NCBI RefSeq assembly: GCF_004363295.1
Contig: NZ_SNYQ01000005.1
Coordinates: 62,001-126,000 of the forward strand
Direction: 5' to 3'
DNA: 64,000 nucleotides
From: Mesocricetibacter intestinalis
GTDB taxonomy: Bacteria; Pseudomonadota; Gammaproteobacteria; Enterobacterales; Pasteurellaceae
The translations under genes were made by a program, and so were the position numbers. Under the pieces are notes generated by a model. It saw only the letters and a list, made by a program, of their open reading frames with translations. It had not been told where the DNA came from and made no database searches. Shown piece by piece: positions 1-8,898 of the stretch (position 1 is its first letter; the number at the start of each line of letters is the position of its first letter).

Positions 1-372
1 GGTAAGAACGTTCATTTATCCGGCGGTGTAGGTATTGGCGGCGTACTGGAACCCTTACAGGCCAACCCGACCATTATCGGCGATAATTGCTTTATCGGCG
101 CCCGCTCCGAAGTGGTGGAAGGGGTGATCGTCGAAGACGGTTGTGTAATTTCCATGGGCGTGTTTATCGGCCAATCGACCAAAATTTATGATCGTGAAAC
201 CGGCGAAATTTTTTACGGTCGCGTACCTGCAGGTTCCGTTGTGGTTTCAGGCTCATTACCTTCAAAAGACGGAAAATACAGTCTTTATTGCGCGGTGATC
301 GTGAAAAAAGTCGATGCGAAAACTCTGGGTAAAGTGGGCATTAACGAATTATTGCGTAGTATTGAGGAATAA
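1..372 (+). CDS. dapD: 2,3,4,5-tetrahydropyridine-2,6-dicarboxylate N-succinyltransferase, C-terminal part
   Basis: Partial gene: the reading frame is open from base 1 and the start lies outside the window. The visible 123 residues begin [18 protein letters not shown] and continue through turns of a left-handed beta-helix ([26 protein letters not shown]), the hexapeptide-repeat fold of DapD. The C-terminal domain ends [13 protein letters not shown], typical of the family. DapD succinylates tetrahydrodipicolinate in the cytoplasm, a step of the diaminopimelate/lysine pathway that feeds peptidoglycan. dapB, an earlier enzyme of the same pathway, is also in this window at 45335. A long imperfect hairpin follows the stop codon, so this is probably the end of its transcript. 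Confidence 0.95.
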   Translation, partial: GKNVHLSGGVGIGGVLEPLQANPTIIGDNCFIGARSEVVEGVIVEDGCVISMGVFIGQSTKIYDRETGEIFYGRVPAGSVVVSGSLPSKDGKYSLYCAVIVKKVDAKTLGKVGINELLRSIEE

Positions 373-379
373 GGGGATT

Positions 380-420
380 AACAGGCTAAATTCCATCTAG
401 GCGGTGAATTTACGCCTGTT
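380..420 (+). terminator. hairpin after dapD, likely terminator
   Basis: AACAGGC-TAAATTC (380-393) pairs with GAATTTA-c-GCCTGTT (406-420), with one bulged base. The following T tract is interrupted (TTTGATCTTTAT), so termination may be partial. The rest of 421-644 shows no gene. It is AT-rich and must hold the promoter of the lipoprotein gene. Confidence 0.5.
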
Positions 421-644
421 TGATCTTTATGCGTTTAAAATCAATCGTTCTCTGTAATATAGATTGAAAATCAATGGGTTAAATAATGTGTAAGCCTATT
501 CTGCGGTTTTTTGTAAGGATTTATCGTTAAAAGTAAATAAAAAATGATTCCTTTTAATGGCGTCTTAGCATAAACTTAGCCCGCCGAACACATTAGTTGT
601 TTTAGCATTTTCATATTTATACATTACTCATTTAGGAGCAACCA

Positions 645-1301
645 ATGAAAAAATCAGTATTAGCAGCATTAGTGTTAGGAACAACATTAGCATTGACTGC
701 ATGTGATCAAGCCAAAGAGCAAACATCTCAGAAAGTTGAAGAAGCAAAAGCAAGTGTCGCTAAAGCGCAGGATGCGGTTGCTGATGCAGCGAAAGATGTT
801 AAAGACGCCACTGTGGAAAAAGCAAAAGAAATGAAAGACGCTACTGTGGCTAAAGCGGAAGAATTAAAACAAGCCGCTTCCGAAAAAGCAGCGGAAGCTA
901 AAGAAGCTGCGGTAGAAGCAAAAGATGCGGCAGCAGCGAAAGCGGAAGAATTAAAACAGGCCGCTTCCGAAAAAGCGGCGGAAGCTAAAGAAGCTGCAGT
1001 AGAAGCGAAAGATGCGGCAGCAGCTAAAATGGAAGAGCTAAAACAGTCCGCTTCCGAAAAAGCGGCGGAAGCTAAAGAAGCTGCGGTAGAAGCGAAAGAT
1101 GCGGCAGCAGCTAAAATGGAAGAGTTAAAACAGTCCGCTTCCGAAAAAGCGGCGGAAACTAAAGAAGCTGCGGTAGAAACTAAAGATGCAGCAGCTGAGA
1201 AAGCGGCTGAAGTCAGAGACGCGGCGGCAGAAAAAGTAAGCCAAGCAGCTGATGCGGTTTCTGAAAAAGCGCAGGAAGTAAAAGAAGAAGCTGCTAAATA
1301 A
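645..1301 (+). CDS. Ala/Lys/Glu-rich repeat lipoprotein
   Basis: 218 residues. The N-terminus is a lipoprotein signal peptide (MKKSVLAALVLGTTLALTAC) with lipobox LTAC, so the mature protein should be acylated on Cys20 and membrane-anchored. Almost all the rest is made of A, K, E, D, Q and S in an amphipathic helical pattern. A 29-residue unit (KAEELKQAASEKAAEAKEAA...) occurs four times in tandem at about residues 70-185, followed by shorter degenerate copies. The pattern resembles LEA/apolipoprotein-like helices; no enzymatic motif is present. The ATG has a clear AGGAG site (about 633). It stands alone between two terminators. A structural or stress-protective surface lipoprotein is the best guess, but I do not recognise a named family. 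Confidence 0.8.
   Translation: MKKSVLAALVLGTTLALTACDQAKEQTSQKVEEAKASVAKAQDAVADAAKDVKDATVEKAKEMKDATVAKAEELKQAASEKAAEAKEAAVEAKDAAAAKAEELKQAASEKAAEAKEAAVEAKDAAAAKMEELKQSASEKAAEAKEAAVEAKDAAAAKMEELKQSASEKAAETKEAAVETKDAAAEKAAEVRDAAAEKVSQAADAVSEKAQEVKEEAAK
852..1199 (+). repeat. four 87-bp tandem coding repeats
   Basis: The unit beginning AAAGCGGAAGAATTAAAAC starts at 852 and 939, and a variant beginning AAAATGGAAGAG starts at 1026 and 1113. The spacing is exactly 87 bp each time, so the frame is kept. Copies 3 and 4 share A-to-M and A-to-S substitutions not found in copies 1 and 2, so they arose from a later duplication. Copy number is probably variable between strains. Confidence 0.9.
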
Positions 1302-1344
1302 TAGGAGCGGATTAGGTTTTACTTAGTCCTTATCTTCCAAACGC

Positions 1345-1378
1345 ACGACCGCCTTAATTAACAGGCGGTCGTTTTTTA
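1345..1378 (+). terminator. rho-independent terminator after lipoprotein gene
   Basis: Perfect stem CGACCGCC (1346-1353) / GGCGGTCG (1364-1371) with a 10-base loop, followed by six T residues. Confidence 0.9.
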
Positions 1379-1402
1379 TTGTAAGGAATGAGAGAAAAAG
1401 CG

Positions 1403-1669
1403 ATGTTATGCGCAATTTATAAAAGCAAGAAAAAGGCCGGAGCTTATTTATACGTTCCGCAGCGAGATAATTTTGAAGAGGTGCCTGAAAGCCTGATGCA
1501 GGCTTTCGGTCGTCCGTATTTCGTTATGTTGTTTAATTTAGCCGGGCATAAACAACTGATTCGCATCAGCAATCGAGAGGTTATGGAACGGCTGCGGGAA
1601 CAGGGCTTTTACCTGCAGTTGCCGCAACAGGAGGACGGTTTGTTCAATTCCTTAACCGCCATTCGCTGA
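1403..1669 (+). CDS. ycgL: YcgL family protein
   Basis: 88 residues from MLCAIYKSKKKAGAYLYVP, matching the conserved start of the small YcgL family (PF05166) of gamma-proteobacteria. The conserved GRPYFVMLFNL segment is also present. Function is unknown in the family. I chose the ATG at 1403 because family members begin MLCAIYKS. An in-frame ATG at 1388 would add five residues but has its AAGGA only one base away. The gene lies between the lipoprotein terminator and the tyrP promoter and appears monocistronic. Confidence 0.85.
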   Translation: MLCAIYKSKKKAGAYLYVPQRDNFEEVPESLMQAFGRPYFVMLFNLAGHKQLIRISNREVMERLREQGFYLQLPQQEDGLFNSLTAIR

Positions 1670-1739
1670 TTTTAGAAAAAGTGAGTTTTCCGAAAAGCGT
1701 ATCGGAACGATGGTGGGAAGGTTCCAATCGCCTATTTTT

Positions 1740-1800
1740 TGTAAATAATTAGAAACAGGCGTAAAAATAAAATTACATTCAGTAAAAAATAAGCTACAAT
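1740..1800 (+). promoter_or_regulatory. tyrP promoter with possible TyrR box
   Basis: A -35 TTACAT (1773-1778) and -10 TACAAT (1795-1800) are separated by 16 bases. Just upstream, TGTAAA-N6-GAAACA (1740-1757) matches the TyrR box TGTAAA-N6-TTTACA in the left half and at 4 of 6 bases in the right. TyrR control of tyrP is established in E. coli; its use here is inference. Confidence 0.55.
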
Positions 1801-1833
1801 GCCGGAACCTTTAATTGTAAGTTGAGGAAGACT

Positions 1834-3048
1834 ATGAATAAGACCTTAGGCAGCACCTTAATCGTTGCGGGCACCACTATCGGCGGAGGTATGCTTGCCA
1901 TGCCTTTAACTTCCGCCGGCATCGGTTTCGGTTTTACCGTATTTTTACTGATTGCATTATGGCTATTGCTTTCTTTTGCCGCTCTGTTGTTTGTGGAACT
2001 GTATCAAAATGCCGAGGCGGATGCGGGTATCGGCACCCTGGCGGAAAAATACTACGGCACCTTCGGTCGGGTACTCGCCACGGCGGTATTATTGATTTTT
2101 TTATATGCGCTGGTCGCCGCCTATGTCGCGGGCGGAAGCTCCCTGCTTTCCGTGCTGCTACCGACCATTCAAGATAAGCAGACCACTTCCCGGGTCGCCG
2201 GCGTGCTATTCACCTTGTTTTTCGGTTCCTTTATCGTGTTGGGAACCAGCAGCGTAGATAAAGCCAATCGTATTCTTTTCTTTACAAAATTTCTGTTTTT
2301 TATTTTGGTGCTGTTTTTATTATTACCAAAGGTTCAGGTGGATAATTTGTTTGAAATGCCGATTGATAATGCACTTATTATTGCGGCAAGCCCGATTTTC
2401 TTTACCGCCTTCGGCTTTCACGGTTCTATTCCGAGCTTGAATAAATATCTGGACGGAAATATCGGCGCCTTGCGGATTTCCATTCTGGCGGGCAGCCTAA
2501 TCCCTTTAATCGCCTATATTATTTGGCAGTTGGCCACTCACGGCGTACTTAGTCAGGGAGCGTTTCTGGAAATTCTGAAACAGGATCCGACCCTGAACGG
2601 CCTGATTACCGCAACCAGTGCGATTACCGGCAGTGAATATATAGGTGTTGCGGTACGTATTTTCTCTGCATTGGCATTGATCACTTCCTTTCTGGGAGTG
2701 GCGCTCGGCTTATTCGAATGTTTGGAAGACTTACTGAAACGGGTGCATTTGCCTACCAACAGAATCTCTCTCGGCATTCTAACCTTTTTACCGCCGATGT
2801 TGTTCGCATTGTTCTATCCGGAAGGATTTATTCTCGCTTTAGGTTATGCGGGACAAATGTTTGCCTTTTATGCCATTGTGTTGCCGATAGCCATGGTCTG
2901 GAAATTGCGTCGGCAATATCCGGATCTGCCTTACCGGGTTATGGGCGGTAAACCAATGTTGGTTGCCGTGCTGATTATCGGTATCGGCATTGTTATGGTT
3001 CCTTTCTTGGTTCAGGCGGGTTATCTGCCGGGCGTATTCAGCGGATAA
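1834..3048 (+). CDS. tyrP: tyrosine-specific permease (TyrP/Mtr family)
   Basis: 404 residues, almost entirely hydrophobic, with about 11 membrane segments. It opens MNKTLGSTLIVAGTTIGGGMLAMPL, the glycine-rich first helix typical of the HAAAP aromatic amino acid permeases TyrP, Mtr and TnaB. FHGSIPSLNKYL is a further family segment. It imports aromatic amino acids, most likely tyrosine, with protons across the inner membrane. A TTG at 1822 is in frame, but it overlaps the GAGGA ribosome site (1824-1828) that serves the ATG at 1834, so I start at 1834. TyrP rather than Mtr is inferred from overall resemblance and from the possible TyrR box. Confidence 0.85.
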   Translation: MNKTLGSTLIVAGTTIGGGMLAMPLTSAGIGFGFTVFLLIALWLLLSFAALLFVELYQNAEADAGIGTLAEKYYGTFGRVLATAVLLIFLYALVAAYVAGGSSLLSVLLPTIQDKQTTSRVAGVLFTLFFGSFIVLGTSSVDKANRILFFTKFLFFILVLFLLLPKVQVDNLFEMPIDNALIIAASPIFFTAFGFHGSIPSLNKYLDGNIGALRISILAGSLIPLIAYIIWQLATHGVLSQGAFLEILKQDPTLNGLITATSAITGSEYIGVAVRIFSALALITSFLGVALGLFECLEDLLKRVHLPTNRISLGILTFLPPMLFALFYPEGFILALGYAGQMFAFYAIVLPIAMVWKLRRQYPDLPYRVMGGKPMLVAVLIIGIGIVMVPFLVQAGYLPGVFSG

Positions 3049-3083
3049 CCTCGGTATTTGTGAGGTTAGCGCCGAATTCCCAC

Positions 3084-3995
3084 TTATTCGCTTTCCTCCG
3101 GCTGCTGTTTACGGTATTGGCCGGGGGTGAGCTGATAATACTTTTTGAAGGCTTTGCCGAAATTGGTTTCGGATTGAAATCCGCAGTTTAATGCGATTGC
3201 CAGAATGGACTGTTGGGAATGGCGCAGTAAACGAGCCGCTTTTTGCAAACGGATATGATTGACAAAACCATGGGGGCTGATCCCTATTTGCTGGCTGAAA
3301 AGGCGCATTAGCTGCGCTCTGGAAACGCCGGCAGTTTGACAAAGCGCGGCGATATTCCAGTTTTTTTCCGGATTGCCGATAACGGCGGAAATTACATTAG
3401 ATAATCGTTTATCGCGTAAGCCGTTGAGCAGACCGTTGAGTTGGGCTTTATCCTGTTTCAGGTAGGTTCGGATCAATAAGGTTAGCAGTACGCTGAGCAG
3501 GGCATCGGTAATATTAGCGGAACCGAGCTGCGCGCTTAGGGCTTCCTTTTTCAGTATATTAAGCAGGGGTTGTAATGCGGCTTCCTGCAAATTCAATACC
3601 ACCACTTCCGGCAGATTATTAAAGAGTTCGGAGTTTTTATCGTAGCTGAAGTTGGCGCAGAATAGGCTAATATCCGGTGTGCCGTAACCGGTTTTTTTTA
3701 GCGTGAAGGCGCCGTTGGCAAGGATTTCCGGCGGTGAAGCCTGATGATAGCCGGGGCGATGACTAAGGCTATGCCCTAATGAACGCGGAAAAAACACTAT
3801 ATCGCCGCTTTTTAGGCGCAGGGGTTTTTCCACACCGTCCATTTGCAGATAACCGTTACCCTGGGAAACGATATGCACCATTCCTTGGGCAAAGCGCTGT
3901 TCATGGCGGATATACCAAGCCTCTTGCAACAGACATTGCACATTGATGCTGCCTGATATCTGAGCAAGACGAATAAGATTATCAAGAATATCCAT
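3084..3995 (-). CDS. rclR: AraC-family regulator, RclR-like (reactive chlorine sensor)
   Basis: 303 residues: an N-terminal cupin-type sensing domain (about 5-130) and a C-terminal AraC double helix-turn-helix (about 205-295, with ISPHGFVNHIRLQKAARLL and the FGKAFKKYYQLTPGQYR signature). In E. coli RclR, Cys21 and Cys89 sense HOCl. Here Cys21 is at the identical position, and Cys113 in LFCANF lies where the second cysteine is expected from local resemblance. It sits directly downstream of rclC on the same strand and divergent from rclA, the E. coli rcl partners in a rearranged order. It should activate the rcl promoters after oxidation. The assignment depends on context plus the two cysteines. 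Confidence 0.85.
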   Translation of the reverse strand: MDILDNLIRLAQISGSINVQCLLQEAWYIRHEQRFAQGMVHIVSQGNGYLQMDGVEKPLRLKSGDIVFFPRSLGHSLSHRPGYHQASPPEILANGAFTLKKTGYGTPDISLFCANFSYDKNSELFNNLPEVVVLNLQEAALQPLLNILKKEALSAQLGSANITDALLSVLLTLLIRTYLKQDKAQLNGLLNGLRDKRLSNVISAVIGNPEKNWNIAALCQTAGVSRAQLMRLFSQQIGISPHGFVNHIRLQKAARLLRHSQQSILAIALNCGFQSETNFGKAFKKYYQLTPGQYRKQQPEESE

Positions 3996-4049
3996 AGCTT
4001 GTATCTCATAAAAAAACAGGGAGCGAACCCCCTGTTATCGGTTGTATTC

Positions 4050-4676
4050 TTATCCGACGGATTTTCTGGCCAGAATTCGGTTTGCACATTCCGCCGCTGC
4101 GGTTAAGCCGCCCGCCATCATAATAATATCCTTGATAATCAAGCGCCCGGCAGCGGAAAGGTAAGGAAAGCCGTAATTTGGCGTCGGCAGATCACCGCCT
4201 AAATTGGGCACCCAGGTTTCGGGCGTGGTTATCAGGAAGGAAAGTGTAACTATAGACATACCAAAGGTCAATAATCCTCCGATTAGGCCGATATTAGGAT
4301 TCCAGATCCCCATAAGCGTCAGAATGCCGATACTTACAATGACTACCCCCAGACCGTAAGAGAAGGTATAGGTTCCGTTTTGTTTATGCCAGTCGATATT
4401 TTTCTGCACCATTTTACCTTCGGGATTTTTATGTAAAACGTACTCTTTCACCATTTCACCCTTTTCATTCGGTGCATATTTATCGCTGTTATTATAAAAA
4501 AAGCTCATAAAAGGACTGTTGGCCACAAAGTGAGCGATACCGTCGGCTTCGTACTGAAAGGCCTTTAAGCCTCCGATCCAGGCCATTACGATAAAAATGG
4601 CGATACGGATAAAATTAATAAAATTACGTTGCCAAGGCGCGATAATCCGGGCGATAAATTCCAGTAAAGCTTGCAT
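4050..4676 (-). CDS. rclC: RclC-like inner membrane protein (YkgB, DUF417)
   Basis: 208 residues with four hydrophobic segments (about 22-40, 105-125, 127-150 and 172-190) and a conserved hydrophilic loop. IRIAIFIVMAWIGGLKAFQYEADGI and the C-terminal FPYLSAAGRLIIKDIIMMAG are the hallmark of the YkgB/RclC (DUF417) family. RclC is required for HOCl resistance in E. coli; its biochemical role is not known. The gene starts the minus-strand pair rclC-rclR (54-base gap). Its strong AAGGAGT ribosome site lies within the region shared with rclA. Confidence 0.88.
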   Translation of the reverse strand: MQALLEFIARIIAPWQRNFINFIRIAIFIVMAWIGGLKAFQYEADGIAHFVANSPFMSFFYNNSDKYAPNEKGEMVKEYVLHKNPEGKMVQKNIDWHKQNGTYTFSYGLGVVIVSIGILTLMGIWNPNIGLIGGLLTFGMSIVTLSFLITTPETWVPNLGGDLPTPNYGFPYLSAAGRLIIKDIIMMAGGLTAAAECANRILARKSVG

Positions 4677-5051
4677 AGATGACTCCTTAAATTAATGATA
4701 TGACGAATTCAACGAATTCAACATGATTCTAAGGGAATCCTCTTGTCGCCATTGGATAATTCGTATCAATTTCTCCATAAATCCGCTCATTGAAAGAGAA
4801 AGAATTTAAACCGAGTTAAATTTTGAGCGGGTATCGGCTTTGGGGGCTAAAAGTGCGGTCAAAAAATCGATATTTTTATTTATTGCGATATTTTTAGCTT
4901 ATGAGCAAATCAAATTTTTTAGCGTAATACTAGAGTATTTTAATGAAAAAATGAGATCTTTTAACGGATTTAACCCTATAAAAATCTCTATAATAAGAGG
5001 GTATGAGTTCGAACATGAGCTAATTTTGTTCCAGTTTAAGAGGAAAATAAT
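4677..5051. promoter_or_regulatory. divergent rclC/rclA control region
   Basis: 375 bases without a convincing gene. It holds a tandem 9-bp direct repeat ACGAATTCA x2 (4703-4720) close to rclC and one uptake signal AAGTGCGGT (4851). A good -10 TATAAT (4989-4994) lies 58 bases before rclA, but its -35 is poor, as expected for an activator-dependent promoter. RclR would be the natural activator. The operator itself cannot be identified here; the direct repeat is only a candidate. Confidence 0.6.
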
Positions 5052-6368
5052 ATGCAGCATTATGATTTAATCGTAATTGGTTTCGGTAAGGCCGGAAAAA
5101 CCCTGGCGGCTAAGTTGGGTTCTCAGGGAAAAAAGGTGGCGATTATCGAAAAAAGCGACAAGATGTACGGCGGAACCTGTATTAATATCGGTTGTATTCC
5201 GACCAAAACCTTAATTGTTGCGGCGGAGCGGGGAGATGACTTTTCCACCGCCATGGCGACCAAAAACCAGGTAACCGACAGACTGCGCAATAAAAATTTG
5301 GCCGCATTCAGCGCTCATGCCGATGTTTATACCGCACAGGCCCGTTTTATCAGTAATAAAATCATTGAAATCAGCGCCGCAAACGGTGAGCGCAAACAGC
5401 TTGAAGGCGAAATTATCCTGATTAATACCGGAGCGGTTTCCGTTCAGTTGCCCATTGAAGGATTGGCGACGAGCAAAAACGTATTTGACAGCACCGGCAT
5501 TCAGCAATTGAGCGAACAACCGAAGCGGTTGGGGATTATCGGTGGCGGTAATATCGGACTGGAATTTGCCGGCCTCTATGCCAGACTCGGCTCAGAGGTG
5601 AGAGTGTTTGATCCGAACCCGCGTATTTTAATGCGTGAAGAAGAAAAATTTTCGGCGTTGGCTCAGGAATATATGAGCCAGCAAAAGGTGAATTTCGAGT
5701 TGAACAGCCGTGTTCAGAAGGTCTTTAATCGGGGCGAGCAAGTGGTGGTGCAAACCGAAGAGGCGGAATTTACCTTTGATGCGCTTTTGTACGCCACCGG
5801 GCGTAAACCGAACACTGCGGATTTAGGCTTGGAAAATACCGAGATAAAATTAACTCACAGAGGAGCCATCGAGGTTAATGAATTTTGTGAAAGCTCGGTA
5901 AAAAACGTTTTTGCCGCCGGTGATGTCAACGGAGGCTTACAGTTTACCTATGTATCCTTAGACGATTTCCGCATCATCTCTAATTATCTGCAGGGTAAAA
6001 CCGATTATTCCCTCAAACAGCGTCAAAACGTACCCTATACTTTATTTATGGATCCGCCTTTCTCGCGGGTTGGACTGAATGAAGATGAGGCGAAAAAAGC
6101 GGGTATTAATTATGCGAGTAAGGAAATCCCATTGGCGGCCATGCCGCGCGCCCATGTTAACGGCGATTTGCGGGGGCTGTTTAAAGTGCTGGTGGATCCG
6201 GAAAGCAAACGGATTTTAGGGGCGACCTTGTTCGGAGCGGAATCCGCCGAGTTAATCAATCTGATTACCTTGGCGATGAATTGCGATATTCCCTACACTC
6301 GACTGCAAAGCCAGATTTTCACCCATCCGACCATGGCGGAAAACTTTAACGATTTATTTGCTATTTAA
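5052..6368 (+). CDS. rclA: RclA, HOCl-resistance flavin disulfide reductase
   Basis: 438 residues (E. coli RclA has 441). An N-terminal FAD-binding motif (VIGFGKAGKTLA) is followed by redox-active CINIGC (Cys43/Cys48) in the GGTCINIGCIPTKTL context. A central NAD(P)H motif GIIGGGNIGLEFAG, the FAD contact VFAAGDVNGGLQFTY and a C-terminal dimer domain ending IFTHPTMAENFNDLF complete it. E. coli RclA is a Cu(II) reductase that protects against hypochlorous acid. Its downstream neighbours here are two copper proteins, which fits that activity. The start has AAGAGGA 8 bases upstream. It is divergent from rclC-rclR. Confidence 0.93.
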   Translation: MQHYDLIVIGFGKAGKTLAAKLGSQGKKVAIIEKSDKMYGGTCINIGCIPTKTLIVAAERGDDFSTAMATKNQVTDRLRNKNLAAFSAHADVYTAQARFISNKIIEISAANGERKQLEGEIILINTGAVSVQLPIEGLATSKNVFDSTGIQQLSEQPKRLGIIGGGNIGLEFAGLYARLGSEVRVFDPNPRILMREEEKFSALAQEYMSQQKVNFELNSRVQKVFNRGEQVVVQTEEAEFTFDALLYATGRKPNTADLGLENTEIKLTHRGAIEVNEFCESSVKNVFAAGDVNGGLQFTYVSLDDFRIISNYLQGKTDYSLKQRQNVPYTLFMDPPFSRVGLNEDEAKKAGINYASKEIPLAAMPRAHVNGDLRGLFKVLVDPESKRILGATLFGAESAELINLITLAMNCDIPYTRLQSQIFTHPTMAENFNDLFAI

Positions 6369-6508
6369 TGCGGCTGCTTTAAGCGGCCTTTAAAGACAAA
6401 CAACAGAATTAAGCCGGCGGGCATTTCAGATTCTTTAAATTACGCCTTGACTCTCACCTTAGGGCAAGGTTTATCTTAAGCACAATTTATTTGTATTAAG
6501 GAGAGAAT

Positions 6509-6970
6509 ATGAAATTGCCCGCTGAATTTTTATCTAAAACCGGTCTGCTCTGCAGCTTATTGTTCGCTGCGACGGTACAGGCCGCACAGGTTGAGCTTTG
6601 GAAGGATCCGAATTGCGGTTGCTGCTTGGAATGGGCAAAGCATATGGAACAAAACGGCTTTGAAGTAAAGATACATAATAGCGGCAATGAGGAACAGCGA
6701 GCGGCCTTAGGAATAACCCCTAAATATGGTTCCTGCCATACGGCGACCGTTGAAGGCTACGCATTGGAAGGTCATGTACCTGCGGCGGAAGTTAAGCGTT
6801 TATTACGGGAAAAACCCGATGCGTTGGGACTGGCGGTGCCGGCAATGCCGGTGGGGTCGCCGGGCATGGATAACCCTTATTATCAGGGACGTCAAGACCC
6901 TTATGAGGTACTCTTGTTGCAGAAAGACGGCTCCAGTTCGGTTTATCAGTCCTATCCGGAGAAAAAATAA
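6509..6970 (+). CDS. periplasmic DUF411 (CopG-like) copper-binding protein
   Basis: 153 residues with a signal peptide (about 1-25, cleaved after VQAA). The mature part starts [19 protein letters not shown], the CGCC metal motif of DUF411. It also has [26 protein letters not shown] and the [12 protein letters not shown] segment, which are the other DUF411 signatures. The family is associated with copper resistance clusters and is thought to bind Cu(I) in the periplasm. Its stop overlaps the start of the multicopper oxidase by one base (TAATG), so the two are translationally coupled. With rclA upstream this makes a copper/hypochlorite unit. Confidence 0.88.
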   Translation: MKLPAEFLSKTGLLCSLLFAATVQAAQVELWKDPNCGCCLEWAKHMEQNGFEVKIHNSGNEEQRAALGITPKYGSCHTATVEGYALEGHVPAAEVKRLLREKPDALGLAVPAMPVGSPGMDNPYYQGRQDPYEVLLLQKDGSSSVYQSYPEKK

Positions 6971-8520
6971 TGCAACGTCGTGATTTTATTAAATATTCCG
7001 CCGCTTTCGCCGCCGCTTCCGGATTACCGTTATTTTCCGCTCCGCTGTTTGCGCGCGAGCGTGCCTTATTACCTATTCCCCCGTTATTAGAAGCGGATGC
7101 GGCGGGAAATATCAATCTTTCGATTCAGGCGGGCCTATCCGCTTTTTTAGCCGGCAAACAAACGCCGACCTGGGGTTATAACGGCGCCTTACTTGGCCCT
7201 GCGCTTAAAGCCAAGGCCGGTCAGAATTTAAGGGTGATGATTAATAATCGTCTGGATCAACCTTCTACCTTGCACTGGCACGGCTTAGAAATCGGCGGTG
7301 AAGCGGACGGCGGGCCGCAGGCGGTGATTGCGCCTCAGCAGCAGCGGGAAGTGAAGTTCAGGGTTGATCAGGCGGCGGCAACCTGTTGGTTTCACCCGCA
7401 TACCCATCATCAAACCGGTTATCAGGTCGCTATGGGGCTGGGCGGTTTATTTATTATTGAAGACGAATTCAGCCGCGGGCTTAAGTTGCCGGAGCGGTGG
7501 GGAATAGATGATGTTCCGCTGATCTTGCAAGATAAGCGCTTTGATCCGCAGGGAAACATCGACTATAAGTTGGACGTAATGACGGCGGCGGTCGGCTGGT
7601 TCGGCGATGTGATGCTGACCAACGGCAGCCTCTATCCTAAACATATTGCACCTAAGGGATGGTTGCGTTTACGCCTGCTAAACGGTTGCAACGCCCGCTC
7701 CTTACGTCTGGCCGCCAGCGACGGCCGGCCCATATATGTAATTGCAGGCGACGGCGGTTTTCTGCCCGAACCTGTTGCGGTGCAGGAACTTTCGCTGCTT
7801 ATGGGCGAACGCTTTGAGGTACTGCTCGATTGTTCCGACGGCAAAGCCTTTGATTTGCTCAGCTTACCGGTTCATCAAATGGGGATGAATATGGCGCCTT
7901 TTGATCAACCTCTTGCGCTGTTAAGTATCGAAACCGGGCTAATGCCGGGGACGGGCCGCTTGCCGGACAGCTTGATTAGCCTACCGCCGTTGCCGGTAAC
8001 GGATAATCTGCCGGTTCGCCACCTGAAGCTAGAGATGGATCAAAAACTGGATCACCAGGGTATGATGGCGCTAATGGCTCGCTATGGTCAACAAGCCATG
8101 CAGCAGGGGCATCATATGCACCATATGCATCATATGCAGGGACAAGATGCCATGGCAACGGAAGAGGTGCAGATTATGGGCGCCAACCGTATTAACGGAC
8201 AAAGTTTTTCTATGCATGAACCGATGTTTGATGTGAAAGTGGGACAATATGAAAAATGGATTATTTCCGGTACCGGCGATATGATGCTGCATCCTTTCCA
8301 TATTCATGGCACTCAGTTCCGTATTTTGACGGAAAACGGGCAAACACCTTTGCCCCATCGTCGCGGTCGCAAGGATATCGTTAAGGTGGAGGGCGGTGTC
8401 AGCGAGGTTCTGGTGCAGTTTAAGCATAAAGCGGATAAGGCCAACGCTTATATGGCTCATTGTCATTTACTCGAGCATGAAGATACGGGAATGATGATGT
8501 CCTTTACCGTGAGTAAATAG
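6970..8520 (+). CDS. Tat-exported multicopper oxidase (CueO/SufI type)
   Basis: 516 residues. It begins [18 protein letters not shown], a twin-arginine signal. The four copper clusters are intact: [25 protein letters not shown] and the C-terminal [13 protein letters not shown], whose Cys and axial Met make the type 1 site. A Met/His-rich insert ([17 protein letters not shown], about residue 376-395) resembles the methionine-rich copper region of CueO. It should oxidise Cu(I) to Cu(II) in the periplasm using O2. Coupled to the DUF411 gene. I call it CueO-like on motif grounds but leave the symbol empty because several family names are used. Confidence 0.93.
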   Translation: MQRRDFIKYSAAFAAASGLPLFSAPLFARERALLPIPPLLEADAAGNINLSIQAGLSAFLAGKQTPTWGYNGALLGPALKAKAGQNLRVMINNRLDQPSTLHWHGLEIGGEADGGPQAVIAPQQQREVKFRVDQAAATCWFHPHTHHQTGYQVAMGLGGLFIIEDEFSRGLKLPERWGIDDVPLILQDKRFDPQGNIDYKLDVMTAAVGWFGDVMLTNGSLYPKHIAPKGWLRLRLLNGCNARSLRLAASDGRPIYVIAGDGGFLPEPVAVQELSLLMGERFEVLLDCSDGKAFDLLSLPVHQMGMNMAPFDQPLALLSIETGLMPGTGRLPDSLISLPPLPVTDNLPVRHLKLEMDQKLDHQGMMALMARYGQQAMQQGHHMHHMHHMQGQDAMATEEVQIMGANRINGQSFSMHEPMFDVKVGQYEKWIISGTGDMMLHPFHIHGTQFRILTENGQTPLPHRRGRKDIVKVEGGVSEVLVQFKHKADKANAYMAHCHLLEHEDTGMMMSFTVSK

Positions 8521-8898
8521 TCTACGGCAGTTTAGTAATAGGGGCGGTAAATCCGGTGAGAGGGTTTATCGCCTCAAAAGTGCGGTCATTTTACACCGAG
8601 TTTTTTTATCCGTTTTTGTCAATTCCCGCTCAATACTTACAATTCATACTGGCAACGATTTTTCCCCGCTTATCTGCCGAATTTTATATCCGAGCGGATT
8701 TTTTCCGCTCCGGTTTGCCTTTGATAAAAGGAAAGGGATAAAAAGCATTTTTTGTAAGGTTATCCGCCGAATTATCTGTTAGAATAATTCTCATTACGGA
8801 AACTGATAGATGTCATATTCCGAGGCCGGAGCGAATATTCGGAATAAGGATTTAGACCGGAAGCTCCCCCTTATTTCCTTGATTATTTAGGTTTGTTT
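8521..8898. other. gene-free spacer between copper and TMAO loci
   Basis: 378 bases. It contains one uptake signal AAGTGCGGT (8578) and a palindrome AGAATAATTCT (8781-8791) within a weak Fur-like stretch. A 61-codon open frame at 8556 has no ribosome site and overlaps the uptake signal, so I do not call it a gene. No haem motif CxxCH is encoded here in any frame I read, so the cytochrome that follows is not the tail of a longer gene. Confidence 0.6.

Noticed and set aside
4840-5070. 76-codon plus-strand frame before rclA
   Set aside because: It covers the rclA promoter and an uptake signal, overlaps the rclA start and resembles no protein.
8556-8741. 61-codon plus-strand frame between the oxidase and the cytochrome
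   Set aside because: No ribosome site, contains an uptake signal, no recognisable domain.
8778-8798. Fur box before the cytochrome gene
   Set aside because: Only about 13 of 19 positions can be aligned; too weak to call as a site.
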